From: Clostridia bacterium
GTDB lineage: Bacteria > Bacillota > Clostridia > Christensenellales > Borkfalkiaceae
Length of the DNA: 53,793 nucleotides
Direction of reading: 5' to 3'
Assembly: GCA_900770685.1 (NCBI GenBank)
Contig: CAAGLC010000120.1
Span: 1 to 53,793 of the forward strand
The notes beneath the pieces are model-generated. The model had not been told where the DNA came from and did no database searches. It saw only the letters and a list, made by a program, of their open reading frames with translations. The translations under genes were made by a program, and so were the position numbers. Positions 8,115 through 16,304 of this stretch are shown here, piece by piece. Positions within the stretch are counted from its first letter, which is position 1. Every line of letters starts with the position of its first letter.

Positions 8115-8996
8115 ATGAATTACACCATTGAAAATGAAAAACTTCGCGTCGTAATTTCCGACTTTGGCGCAGAACTTCAATCAATTTACGGCAAGACTAC
8201 TGAATTTGAATACTTATGGCAAGGGCATCCCGACTATTGGACGGGAAAGGCTATAAACGTCTTCCCAATTTGCGGAAGATTATTTGATGAAAAATACGTT
8301 TATAACGGCGTTACTTACACTCTACCTTGTCACGGCTTTGCCCAAAACCAAACCTTTGAAGTCGCCGAGCAATCGGATAAAAAAATCGTTTTCGCTCTCC
8401 GTGAAAATCAAGAAACACTAAAAAACTATCCCTTTGCTTTTATATTAGAAATAATTTATTCAATAGCAGGGAACACTCTTAAAGTGGACTTTACAATTAC
8501 CAACACTGGAGATAAAGTTTTGCCGTTTTCGGTAGGTGGTCACCCAGGCTTTAATATTCCGCTAGATAATGGATTAGACTTTACCGACCATTATCTAGAA
8601 TTCAACTCGCCTTGCTCTCCCGAAACCTTAGTTTTATCCGAAACCTGCTTTTACACGGGAAAAAATCAACCTTATCCCCTAAAAAACGGCAAGATTATTC
8701 CACTTAAACACTCCTTATTCGATAACGACGCGCTATTTTTAACTAAGGTCGATAGTGCCATAACGCTAAAATCAGATAAAACTGACCGCTTTATTAGGGT
8801 TTCCTATCCCAATATGAAGTATTTAGGTTTTTGGCACAACCGTAAAACCGAAGCGCCTTTCGTTTGCATAGAACCGTGGACGGGCGTTCCCGCAATAGAC
8901 CAAGAGATCGACGATTTTAACGATAAAAAAGAATTCACTTATCTAGAGCCTAACCAAACCTCTTCAGTTTACTTCACCGTTGAGGTTAACGAATAA
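8115..8996 (+). CDS. Aldose 1-epimerase-like (galactose mutarotase fold) protein
   Basis: A 293-residue protein of the GalM/YeaD superfamily, which interconverts anomers of free or phosphorylated aldoses. Visible landmarks are 'GAELQSIYGK', 'EYLWQGHPDYWTGKAINVFPICGRL', the His-containing PCHGFAQ, and VGGHPGFNIP, where GGHPxFN is typical of the LacX-like subgroup. 'FVCIEPWTGVP' carries the usual Glu near the C terminus. It is a single-gene unit with its own promoter and terminator, so the sugar cannot be inferred from neighbours. Confidence 0.88.
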   Translation: MNYTIENEKLRVVISDFGAELQSIYGKTTEFEYLWQGHPDYWTGKAINVFPICGRLFDEKYVYNGVTYTLPCHGFAQNQTFEVAEQSDKKIVFALRENQETLKNYPFAFILEIIYSIAGNTLKVDFTITNTGDKVLPFSVGGHPGFNIPLDNGLDFTDHYLEFNSPCSPETLVLSETCFYTGKNQPYPLKNGKIIPLKHSLFDNDALFLTKVDSAITLKSDKTDRFIRVSYPNMKYLGFWHNRKTEAPFVCIEPWTGVPAIDQEIDDFNDKKEFTYLEPNQTSSVYFTVEVNE

Positions 8997-9001
8997 AAAT
9001 A

Positions 9002-9030
9002 AAAAGCTGAGAAAACTCAGTCTTTTTTTT
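9002..9030 (+). terminator. Terminator of the epimerase-like gene
   Basis: CTGAG-AAAA-CTCAG hairpin with flanking A and T tracts. It may also serve the convergent kinase gene. Confidence 0.75.
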
Positions 9031-9035
9031 GCCTT

Positions 9036-9869
9036 TTATTTGTTGATTGCATTAATTAGTTTATCTAAAACGGGTTCAAAGCACGCTCCGTACCAATGAT
9101 CCTTTACGTCCTTTGTATATCTAATACACTCAACGGTATAATCGGCGGAAATTACCGACGCTTCAGATAAACTCTTGCCCCTTACGAACGCGCCAACTAA
9201 CGCCGAAGCGTATATATCGCCAGTACCGTGACAACTGTTGGAAAGTTTTTCGTGTTCGTAATAAAAATAACTCGTTTTATCAAAAACTACTACTCCCGTT
9301 TTGCCTTCACTATACGATACTCCCGTTAAAACTACTCGTTTTGCGCCGAGTAAAATTAGTTTTTCAGCAATATCTACTATATACTCCTTGTCGTACTCTT
9401 CCCTATATTCTACCCCCGTTAACAAACATGCTTCGGTTATGTTCGGAACTACTACGTCACACTCGCCTACTAATCTTCTCATTTCTCCTACGTAATTCAT
9501 ATCGAACGCAGGATATAGTTTTCCGTTATCAGCCATTGCAGGGTCAACTATTAAACTTGCTCCGTCTTTTAACGTCCTTTTAGTAATATCTAACACCGTT
9601 TCTATTTGTTCCTTACTGCCTAGATAACCGGTATATATTGCGTCAAACTTTATGCCCTCACTTACCCAATGGTCTAAAATCGACGGCATGTCCTGACTTA
9701 AATCTCTAAAAGTAAATCCCTTAAATCCTGCCGTATGCGTACTTAACACCGCAGACGGAAGTACTGCAGTTTCCACACCACAAGCGGATATTATAGGCAA
9801 CGCAACGGTTAGCGAACATTGACCAACGCACGAAACGTCTTGCACGGTTAAAATTCTTTTATATTCCAT
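9036..9869 (-). CDS. Pyridoxal/pyridoxamine kinase (PdxY/PdxK type)
   Basis: A PfkB/ribokinase-superfamily kinase that phosphorylates vitamin B6 vitamers in the salvage route to PLP. The N terminus VQDVSCVGQCSLTVALPIISA and 'LPSAVLSTHTAGF' match the pyridoxamine kinase family. 'IVDPAMADNGKLY' and the catalytic anion-hole segment 'SCHGTGDIYASALVGA' (base Asp in GTGD) are intact. Length is 277 residues. It is divergently transcribed from a MocR/PdxR-like regulator with overlapping promoters, which supports a B6 role over hydroxymethylpyrimidine kinase. Confidence 0.88.
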   Translation of the reverse strand: MEYKRILTVQDVSCVGQCSLTVALPIISACGVETAVLPSAVLSTHTAGFKGFTFRDLSQDMPSILDHWVSEGIKFDAIYTGYLGSKEQIETVLDITKRTLKDGASLIVDPAMADNGKLYPAFDMNYVGEMRRLVGECDVVVPNITEACLLTGVEYREEYDKEYIVDIAEKLILLGAKRVVLTGVSYSEGKTGVVVFDKTSYFYYEHEKLSNSCHGTGDIYASALVGAFVRGKSLSEASVISADYTVECIRYTKDVKDHWYGACFEPVLDKLINAINK

Positions 9870-9888
9870 ATTTTTTCTCCTTTTTACG

Positions 9889-9917
9889 TTTACATTTTAT
9901 CACCATTGTGGTATTAT
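9889..9917 (+). promoter_or_regulatory. Sigma-A promoter for the MocR-like regulator
   Basis: TTTACA (9889-9894), 17-bp spacer, TATTAT (9912-9917). It overlaps almost completely with the opposite-strand promoter of the kinase gene. Confidence 0.65.
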
Positions 9918-9922
9918 GTAAA
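9894..9922 (-). promoter_or_regulatory. Sigma-A promoter for the pyridoxal kinase gene
   Basis: On the minus strand TTTACA (9917-9922), 17-bp spacer, TAAAAT (9894-9899). Both promoters share the same footprint, so polymerase can occupy only one at a time. Confidence 0.65.
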
Positions 9923-9952
9923 TAACCAAAACAATAAAGTATTATAATACCA
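9909..9952. promoter_or_regulatory. Inverted repeat, candidate operator of the MocR-like regulator
   Basis: TGGTATTAT (9909-9917) and its exact complement ATAATACCA (9944-9952) flank 26 bp. The left arm covers the -10 box of the regulator promoter. A second palindrome, GTATTATAATAC, lies at 9939-9950. This position fits autorepression or a switch between the two divergent genes. Confidence 0.5.
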
Positions 9953-9963
9953 GAATAATTATT

Positions 9964-11022
9964 ATGAATAAATATTTAACCATTTACAACCAAATAAAAT
10001 CGCAAATTAAGAGCGGAATATATAAGGCTGGGCAAAAACTTCCTTCCAAGAGAGTGTTAGCCGAGCGAAACGGAGTTAGCGTTATAACTGTTGAAAAGGC
10101 TTATGCAACCCTTTACGAAGAAGGTTACGTTTACTCGGAAGAAAAAAAGGGATATTTCGTTAGTGAAATTGATCTACTTTTCGGGATGGGCGAAGAAAAA
10201 CCTATAAATATTGAATACGTTAAAGAGCCTTTATGCGAATATAAGCTCGATTTCGAACACGGTCTTTGGTTTAAGACGGTTAGAAAGGTCATTTCTGAAA
10301 AGGCCGATGAACTTTTTATCAAATCCCCCTCTAAAGGTTGCGCGATACTTAGAAACGCCATTTCCGAATACCTACAAAAATGCAGGAATATGATTGCACC
10401 GCCAAAAAACGTTATTATCGGTTCTGGGGCAGAGCAGTTATACGAAACGGTAGTTAAACTTTTGGGGCGTGATAAAATTTACGCCATTGAAGACCCATCC
10501 TATCAAAAAATTTACGACGTTTATAAAGGGCTCGGAGCGACGGTCAAACTTCTCAAAATGGGTTCAGACGGCATTGAGACAGACTGGCTAAAAAATCAAG
10601 AGTTCGACATATTACACGTTACTCCTTTTAATAGTTTTCCGTCTGGGATAACTACTTCGGCATCAAAAAAATACGAATATCTAAAATTTGCAGAACAAAA
10701 AAATCTTTATATCCTTGAAGACGATTTTGCTAGTGAGTTCTACACGAGAGGAAAGCCTATCGAATCACTTTACTCGTTAGACAAAAATAACAGAGTTATT
10801 TACGTTAATACTTTTTCGCTTAGTTTATCCCCGTCAATGCGTATGGGGTATATGATTTTACCAGACGCGTTACTTGAAAAATACGATAAAATTTTAGGTG
10901 GTTTTTCTTGCACCGTTCCCGTTATGGAGCAATACGTATTGGCAGAGTTTATTAAAAACGGTAGTTTTGAAAGGCACCTAAATAGAGCAAGGCGTAAACT
11001 ACAAAAAAAGAAAACGACTTAA
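9964..11022 (+). CDS. MocR/PdxR-type GntR regulator, truncated and lacking the PLP-binding lysine
   Basis: The N terminus is a GntR winged helix (AGQKLPSKRVLAERNGVSVITVEKAYATLYEEGYV). A fold-type I aminotransferase domain follows (IGSGAEQLYETVVKLLG, 'LHVTPFNSFPSGITTS', 'YILEDDFASEF'). In the family the PLP Schiff-base Lys sits in TFSKTLSP; here the text is TFSLSLSP, so position 286 is Leu. The protein stops at 352 residues where relatives continue to about 450-470, so the C-terminal small domain is absent. No continuation was found in other frames, so this is not a simple frameshift. Divergence from a B6 kinase gene suggests it once, or still, regulates B6 salvage. Confidence 0.85.
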   Translation: MNKYLTIYNQIKSQIKSGIYKAGQKLPSKRVLAERNGVSVITVEKAYATLYEEGYVYSEEKKGYFVSEIDLLFGMGEEKPINIEYVKEPLCEYKLDFEHGLWFKTVRKVISEKADELFIKSPSKGCAILRNAISEYLQKCRNMIAPPKNVIIGSGAEQLYETVVKLLGRDKIYAIEDPSYQKIYDVYKGLGATVKLLKMGSDGIETDWLKNQEFDILHVTPFNSFPSGITTSASKKYEYLKFAEQKNLYILEDDFASEFYTRGKPIESLYSLDKNNRVIYVNTFSLSLSPSMRMGYMILPDALLEKYDKILGGFSCTVPVMEQYVLAEFIKNGSFERHLNRARRKLQKKKTT

Positions 11023-11062
11023 AAAAACAATCATAAACTTTAAATTTTTCATATAATAGACT

Positions 11063-11551
11063 ATGAAAATTTACGAATACGATAGAAATCTTGCGGTAAA
11101 TTACGCAAGGGAGTGGGCTTATAAAAGAAATCCTAAGTACTACGATTTTTCTTCCATAGGGGGCGATTGTACCAACTTCGTTTCGCAATGCATATTTAGT
11201 GGGTGTTCGGTTATGAACTATAGCGCTAACGGTTGGTATTATATTTCTCTTCAAAAAAGAAGCCCGTCTTGGACGGGAGTGGAGAATTTATTTATATTTC
11301 TAACGGAAAATAACAAAGCAACTAACAAAATAGGTCCTTTCGCCGAAGAAACAGCCTTGGCGAATTGTTCGGTTGGCGACGTCGTTCAACTTGGCAACGA
11401 AAATAAATTTTTTCATACTGCGATAATCGTTGATTACTATAACGATATGCCGTTAGTCGCTTCCCACTCGAGAGATACCTTTGCTTCTCCCCTATCGGTT
11501 TTTAATTTCAGTCGAATAAGATGCTTAAAAATTTTAGGTTACGGAAAATAA
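11063..11551 (+). CDS. Putative amidase-domain (amidase_6, papain-like) protein
   Basis: A 162-residue protein matching the 'putative amidase domain' family found in Bacillota. The N terminus YDRNLAVNYAREWAYKRNPKYYDF leads to the nucleophile motif GGDCTNFVSQCIFSGC, and a later 'FFHTAIIVDYY' and 'VASHSRDTF' supply His residues. There is no signal peptide, so it is cytosolic or a released fragment. TATAAT at 11052-11057 ends only 5 nt before the ATG and there is no ribosome binding site, so a leaderless transcript from its own promoter is possible. Substrate unknown. Confidence 0.75.
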   Translation: MKIYEYDRNLAVNYAREWAYKRNPKYYDFSSIGGDCTNFVSQCIFSGCSVMNYSANGWYYISLQKRSPSWTGVENLFIFLTENNKATNKIGPFAEETALANCSVGDVVQLGNENKFFHTAIIVDYYNDMPLVASHSRDTFASPLSVFNFSRIRCLKILGYGK

Positions 11552-11580
11552 AAACGCCACTAAAAAGTGGCGTTTTTTTT
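11551..11580 (+). terminator. Terminator of the amidase-domain gene
   Basis: Stem AAAACGCCAC/GTGGCGTTTT followed by T residues. Its T tract abuts the CCA end of the convergent tRNA-Thr gene. Confidence 0.85.
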
Positions 11581-11655
11581 GGAGCTACTGACCGGATTCG
11601 AACCGGTGACCTGCTGATTACGAATCAGCTGCTCTACCAGCTGAGCCACAGTAGC
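11580..11655 (-). tRNA. tRNA-Thr (anticodon CGT)
   Basis: On the minus strand the acceptor stem is GCTACTG with CAGTAGC and the discriminator is T. The anticodon arm is GCTGA-TTCGTAA-TCAGC, giving CGT. The T arm is CCGGTTCGAATCCGG and CCA is encoded (11580-11582). Confidence 0.95.
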
Positions 11656-11813
11656 ACTAAATCACTATGAAAAGGAATTTTTTAATTGCTAAACTATTCT
11701 AACATAATTTTTATAAAATATCAAGAAAATATCGTTAATTTCTCTCTTTATTTTATTATCCCGTTTTATCCTGCCTTTTTATACTTTACTAACAGTAAAA
11801 CACGGAAATTATC

Positions 11814-11842
11814 TTGAAAAAAACTTTAAGTTTTGGTAAAAT
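11814..11842 (+). promoter_or_regulatory. Sigma-A promoter for the DUF6062 gene, giving a leaderless transcript
   Basis: TTGAAA (11814-11819), 17-bp spacer, TAAAAT (11837-11842). The ATG is at 11849, exactly where transcription would start, and there is no ribosome binding site. Confidence 0.65.
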
Positions 11843-11848
11843 ATAGTT

Positions 11849-12523
11849 ATGAAATACCATATTGATACGGGATTAATCATCCAAAAATTTCAAGAAGACC
11901 ACGAGTGCCCTTTGTGCGCCATACAATCGATCGTTGAAGACCAGTTTTTACACGAATACTTAAACGACGCTGTTATGGAAGACAGTTCGAGAAAAACGGT
12001 AAACGAACTGGGGTTTTGCGAGCGTCACTTTTTAAAACTTTTCGAGCGACCAAACAAACTTTCGGTTGCACTTCAAACTCAAACGAGAACCGATTATATA
12101 CTAAAAAATCTTTCGACGGTAAATAACGAGCGTTCGGCAAAAAAACAAGCCAAAAAAATTGAAGCGCTTTTATCAACCTGCACGGTTTGCAGTTTAACAG
12201 AAAAAAGCATGGTTAGATACTACAAAACGATTGCGCAAATGTTCGTTAAAGAAAAAGAGTTTATGAAAATGCTTATGACTAGCAAAGGTTTTTGCTTAAA
12301 ACATTACTCCGAACTTCTAAAATACGTTTCGTACGCAGGTTTTGCTAAAAACGAATACGCTAGCGTTTTATATAACTTAGAAATAAAAAATATTAAGAGA
12401 ATAAAGGAAGATATTTCTCTTTATTGTGACAAACACGACTATAGAAACGCAAATAAACCGCTAGGCTCGGCAACGACCGCTCTTCCCCGTATGAAAGAAA
12501 AACTTTACGGTAAAGACCAATAA
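11849..12523 (+). CDS. DUF6062 family protein with paired cysteine motifs
   Basis: A 224-residue protein with the family layout MKYHIDTGLIIQKF..ECPLC, then 'GFCERHF', CTVCSLTEKS and 'GFCLKHYSELLKY'. The CPLC, CTVC and two FC-x2-H(F/Y) elements look like metal-binding sites in two related halves, each a Cys-x2-Cys followed by a Cys-x2-His. The function of the family is not known to me. It is transcribed alone and convergently with ysxC, probably as a leaderless mRNA. Confidence 0.75.
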   Translation: MKYHIDTGLIIQKFQEDHECPLCAIQSIVEDQFLHEYLNDAVMEDSSRKTVNELGFCERHFLKLFERPNKLSVALQTQTRTDYILKNLSTVNNERSAKKQAKKIEALLSTCTVCSLTEKSMVRYYKTIAQMFVKEKEFMKMLMTSKGFCLKHYSELLKYVSYAGFAKNEYASVLYNLEIKNIKRIKEDISLYCDKHDYRNANKPLGSATTALPRMKEKLYGKDQ

Positions 12524-12545
12524 ATTAATTCTTAAGCCTTATATT

Positions 12546-13130
12546 TTACTCTTTAACGTTGATTGCCTGTTCTATTAGCGCTAAAACTGCTTCTTTGCCC
12601 AAATTGGTTTGAGCAGAAGTAGCAATAACGTTATCCACGCCTACTTTTAGGTGCTTTGCGATATTAATTAGACTAGGCTTTATTTTAGATTTAGATATTT
12701 TATCCGACTTTGTTGCAACTATTGAAAACGGCATAACGTAATGATAAAGATAATTTATCATCATTTTATCGTCTTCGGTTGGGTCGTGCCTAATATCTAC
12801 TAACGATATTACTAGTTTAACCTTTTGCGTTGCTAAAAACTCTTCTAAAAGTTCCGCCCACTTTAGTTTTTCTTCCTTGCTAACTTTTGCAAATCCGTAT
12901 CCCGGAAGGTCTGCTAAAACGAATTCGCCAAAATCAAAATAATTGACCAATCTCGTTCTACCCGGCGTAACCGAAGTTCTTGCAAGTTTGTTTTGCCCTG
13001 CAAGCATATTTATTATAGAACTTTTACCGACGTTTGATTTACCAACCACGCAAATCAACGGTTTATCGGTTTTATAAAAGTTGTTTTTTGATGCAACGCT
13101 AGTAATAAAGGTTGCGTTTTTTATTTTCAT
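12546..13130 (-). CDS. ysxC: Ribosome biogenesis GTP-binding protein YsxC/EngB
   Basis: A GTPase that helps mature the 50S subunit. The G motifs are clear: G1 GKSNVGKSS, G2 TPGRTR, G3 DLPGYGF, G4 TKSD and G5 TSA. The ATG at 13130 is preferred to an in-frame upstream GTG because AAGGTGG precedes it and the family begins MKIKNA. It starts 2 nt past the lon stop, so translation is probably coupled. The lon-ysxC order is the same as in Bacillus subtilis. Confidence 0.95.
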   Translation of the reverse strand: MKIKNATFITSVASKNNFYKTDKPLICVVGKSNVGKSSIINMLAGQNKLARTSVTPGRTRLVNYFDFGEFVLADLPGYGFAKVSKEEKLKWAELLEEFLATQKVKLVISLVDIRHDPTEDDKMMINYLYHYVMPFSIVATKSDKISKSKIKPSLINIAKHLKVGVDNVIATSAQTNLGKEAVLALIEQAINVKE

Positions 13131-13132
13131 AC

Positions 13133-15463
13133 CTACCACCTTATTGCGTTTTTGAACACTTCCTTAACGTCCTTAACCTCAATAAATTTTAAATGTTTTC
13201 TGATAGTTGACGGAATTTGCTCTAAATCTTTTTTGTTAGATTCCGGAATAATTATAGTTTTAATTCCCTTTCTATAAGCGCCAAGCGCCTTTTCCTTTAG
13301 TCCGCCTATCGCTAAAACCTTTCCCCTTAAGGTTATCTCGCCCGTCATTGCAACACTACATTTAACGGGTTTTTTAGTAAACGCCGATAAAATTGCCGTC
13401 GCCATAGTAATTCCTGCGCTCGGTCCGTCCTTTGGCGTTGCGCCTTCGGGAACGTGAATATGAATATCGGTTTTAGAAAATTTTTCTTTTTCTATGCCGT
13501 ACTCTTCGGCGTGCGAACGAATATAACTAATACTTGCTCTTGCAGACTCTTTCATAACGTCGCCAAGTTTACCTGTCAAGTGAACTTCCCCACTACCTTC
13601 CATTAAACTAACTTCAATAGTTAAAGTCGTTCCTCCAACGCTCGTCCACGCAAGACCGGTGCAAGCCCCAACTTCGTCGCCGTCTAACGTCTCGCCCCTT
13701 AAATACTTTTTAACGCCTAAATATGCCACCGCTTTATCTTGATCGATTATTTGCTTTGCAACTCTTTTACTGCTTGCAACCTTAGTTGCAACCTTTCTCA
13801 CTATGCTTGCAAGTTCACGCTCTAAGTTTCTAACGCCCGATTCCATAGTATAATTTTCTATAACCGTTTTGATTGCCGAATCGGTTATTTCAATCTTTTT
13901 ATCGTTTAAGCCGTTAAGTTCTACCAGTTTAGGAATTAAATATCTTTTTGCGATTTGAAGTTTTTCTTCGTCTGTATATCCGGTAATTTCAATAATCTCC
14001 ATACGGTCAAGCAACGGATATGGTATGGTATCGACTGAATTTGCCGTAGTTATAAACATTACTTCCGATAAATCAAACGGAACTTCTATAAACCTATCTC
14101 TAAAAGTTGAATTCTGTTCGGGGTCTAAAACTTCTAAAAGAGCAGAAGACGGGTCGCCGTGAATATCTACGGAGAGTTTATCTATTTCGTCAAGTAAGAA
14201 CACGGGGTTTTTAGAATTTGCGTTCTTTAATCCGTAAATAATTCTGCCCGGCATTGCACCAACGTAAGTTTTTCTATGTCCTCTAATTTCCGCTTCGTCC
14301 TTAACGCCACCTAAACTCATCCTAACGAACTTCCTGTTTAACGCCCTTGCGATTGACGTTGCAACCGAAGTTTTACCAACTCCCGGTGGACCTACGAAAC
14401 ACAATATTGGTCCTCTAATCTTTTTAGTGAGTTTTAATACCGCCAAATATTCAGCTATTCTTTCCTTAACCTTTTCTAGCCCAAAATGGTCGCTATCTAA
14501 AACTTCTTTAGCGACGGCTAAATCTTTGGTGTCTTGCGTTCTGTCGTTGAACGGCAATTCTAAAATCCAATCTATATAGTTTAATAATATTGAATAATCG
14601 GGTGAAGACGGATTAACTTTATTTAATCTTTGAACTTCCTTTAGTACCTTTTCTTCGGTTTCTTTAGGGAGTTTTTTGTCCTTAATTTTTTGTATAAGGG
14701 TGTCGCTATCTTCGTCCTTTTCGCCGAGTTCGTCTTTGATTGCCTTAATTTGTTCCCTTAAGAAAAACTCTTTTTGGCTTTTATCAATACTCTTTTTAAC
14801 CTTTTCGCTTATTTTTTTCTCAATATCTAAAACTTCTATTTCCTTTCTCAATAAGGTGTGAAAAAATTCTGCTCTCTTTTTAGTTTCGTCAATCTGCAAA
14901 AAACTTAAAACGTCGCTATCTTTAAGATTAACCACCGAAATAGCGTTATCCATAAAGGCGTTTATGGAGTTTAATTCGCTTACGACCGAATACATTTCCT
15001 TGCTAATTTTCTTTAGGTTAAGAGCGTAGTCCTTAAACGCCGAATTAACTATTCTAAAATAGGCTTCCTCTTCTATTTTATCCTCTATCGGAATATAATC
15101 GGCGCGTTCGACTATAGCGGAAAAATAGTTTTTCGTATCGCAAAATTTAACTATTTTCGCACGGTAAAGCCCCTCGACGTTAACCTTAAACAAGTTTTGC
15201 GAGGGTTTAATTATTTGTTTAATTTTAGCAACCACTCCAATTGTTGAGATGTCCGATTTTCTCGGCGAATCTATAAACACGCTCTTTTGTGGAGCGATAA
15301 AAATTTCCGACTGCATAGATACTGCCGTTTCCACCGCCGTCACCGATATTGGCCTTCCAACTTCGAAGTTTAAAAAGGTGTTTGGTAAAAATACCTTTCC
15401 CCTTAAAGCAACTACGGGAAGTTCCACCGTTTGATTTTCAATTACGTTCTTTTGTTCTGTCAT
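13133..15463 (-). CDS. lon: ATP-dependent Lon protease (LonA)
   Basis: Cytosolic AAA+ protease for damaged and regulatory proteins. The N-terminal LAN substrate domain (PVVALRGKVFLPNTFLNFEVG) is followed by a coiled-coil region (EKKISEKVKKSIDKSQKEFFLREQ). The ATPase has Walker A GPPGVGKTS near residue 358 and Walker B VFLLDEIDK. The protease domain has its catalytic Ser in PKDGPSAG near residue 680 and its Lys in 'LRGKVLAIGGLKEKALGAYRKG'. Length is 776 residues, normal for LonA. It sits 7 bp after the HAD phosphatase gene in the uvrC-HAD-lon-ysxC operon. No CIRCE or CtsR-like site was noticed close to it. Confidence 0.97.
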   Translation of the reverse strand: MTEQKNVIENQTVELPVVALRGKVFLPNTFLNFEVGRPISVTAVETAVSMQSEIFIAPQKSVFIDSPRKSDISTIGVVAKIKQIIKPSQNLFKVNVEGLYRAKIVKFCDTKNYFSAIVERADYIPIEDKIEEEAYFRIVNSAFKDYALNLKKISKEMYSVVSELNSINAFMDNAISVVNLKDSDVLSFLQIDETKKRAEFFHTLLRKEIEVLDIEKKISEKVKKSIDKSQKEFFLREQIKAIKDELGEKDEDSDTLIQKIKDKKLPKETEEKVLKEVQRLNKVNPSSPDYSILLNYIDWILELPFNDRTQDTKDLAVAKEVLDSDHFGLEKVKERIAEYLAVLKLTKKIRGPILCFVGPPGVGKTSVATSIARALNRKFVRMSLGGVKDEAEIRGHRKTYVGAMPGRIIYGLKNANSKNPVFLLDEIDKLSVDIHGDPSSALLEVLDPEQNSTFRDRFIEVPFDLSEVMFITTANSVDTIPYPLLDRMEIIEITGYTDEEKLQIAKRYLIPKLVELNGLNDKKIEITDSAIKTVIENYTMESGVRNLERELASIVRKVATKVASSKRVAKQIIDQDKAVAYLGVKKYLRGETLDGDEVGACTGLAWTSVGGTTLTIEVSLMEGSGEVHLTGKLGDVMKESARASISYIRSHAEEYGIEKEKFSKTDIHIHVPEGATPKDGPSAGITMATAILSAFTKKPVKCSVAMTGEITLRGKVLAIGGLKEKALGAYRKGIKTIIIPESNKKDLEQIPSTIRKHLKFIEVKDVKEVFKNAIRW

Positions 15464-15470
15464 CTTTCAC

Positions 15471-16283
15471 CTATTTACTCTTGATACAATACTTGTTCAA
15501 TAATTCTCTAACCGGTTGTTCGTTAAACGGAACGGTTATCTCTTTAGCGTATTTTTTGAGTTCTTCCATACCGTCGCCAACAGCAACACCGTGCCAAGGT
15601 CCGTCTAGTAAACTTATATCGTTAGTCGAATCCCCAACTGCGATTACTTGACTTAAAGGTAAATTAAAATACTCTGCAATTTTTCTAACGGCTTGTCCTT
15701 TAGACCACTTAGGACTAACTACTTCTAAAATGTTTTTAGAACTCTTGTTAACTATAAGTTTGCCTTCGTATTTCTTCGAAAGTTTTTTAACCGTTTGTTC
15801 AACGATTTCCGGCTCTGATAGCGATAAAACCTTTCTTATTTTACCTTTCGTGTTAAGGGTGAAATCCAATAAATTGTCCACCTTAACACCGTCCACGCAA
15901 ACGAGTTTTTCGTAAACTTTTATATATTCGCCTTGATTTTCATAGTGATATAAATCGTCGATATATACTCCGGTGTCTATGCCCTCAGCCATTAAATCCT
16001 TAATAATTTCTACAGCCAACTCGTTTTCAATTCCGCCGTTAAAAATCTCTTTACTACTATGTAAATCAACTGCTAGCGAGCCTTGAAAAGCAACGACAAC
16101 TCCACTAAGACCATACTTTTCGCAAACTTTTTTTATGGATAAATACGACCTTCCCGTGCAAATAACGAATATTCCACCGTCAGAGACGTATCGTTTAACG
16201 GCTTCAACCGTTTCACTCTCCATTTTATCAGGCGCAAGCCCTAACGTCCAATCAAAATCACTTATAAATAACTTGTATTTCAT
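15471..16283 (-). CDS. Cof-type HAD-superfamily phosphatase
   Basis: A 270-residue member of the HAD IIB (Cof) group, which dephosphorylates sugar phosphates, flavin or PLP-type small molecules. Motif I is SDFDWTLG (nucleophile and acid/base Asp), with Trp where Gly is usual. Motif II is VICTGRS, motif III is the Lys in KWSKGQAV, and motif IV is 'IAVGDSTNDISLLD'. The cap domain between residues about 80 and 185 sets specificity and gives no clue here. It is co-transcribed with uvrC and lon. Confidence 0.88.
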   Translation of the reverse strand: MKYKLFISDFDWTLGLAPDKMESETVEAVKRYVSDGGIFVICTGRSYLSIKKVCEKYGLSGVVVAFQGSLAVDLHSSKEIFNGGIENELAVEIIKDLMAEGIDTGVYIDDLYHYENQGEYIKVYEKLVCVDGVKVDNLLDFTLNTKGKIRKVLSLSEPEIVEQTVKKLSKKYEGKLIVNKSSKNILEVVSPKWSKGQAVRKIAEYFNLPLSQVIAVGDSTNDISLLDGPWHGVAVGDGMEELKKYAKEITVPFNEQPVRELLNKYCIKSK

Positions 16284-16304
16284 AATCTCTCCGTAACAAC
16301 TACA

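Noticed and set aside
10980..11062. A frameshift that would restore the missing C-terminal domain of the MocR-like regulator
   Set aside because: The other frames between 10980 and 11062 hold no aminotransferase-like sequence, and the next gene begins at 11063. The domain is absent, not displaced.
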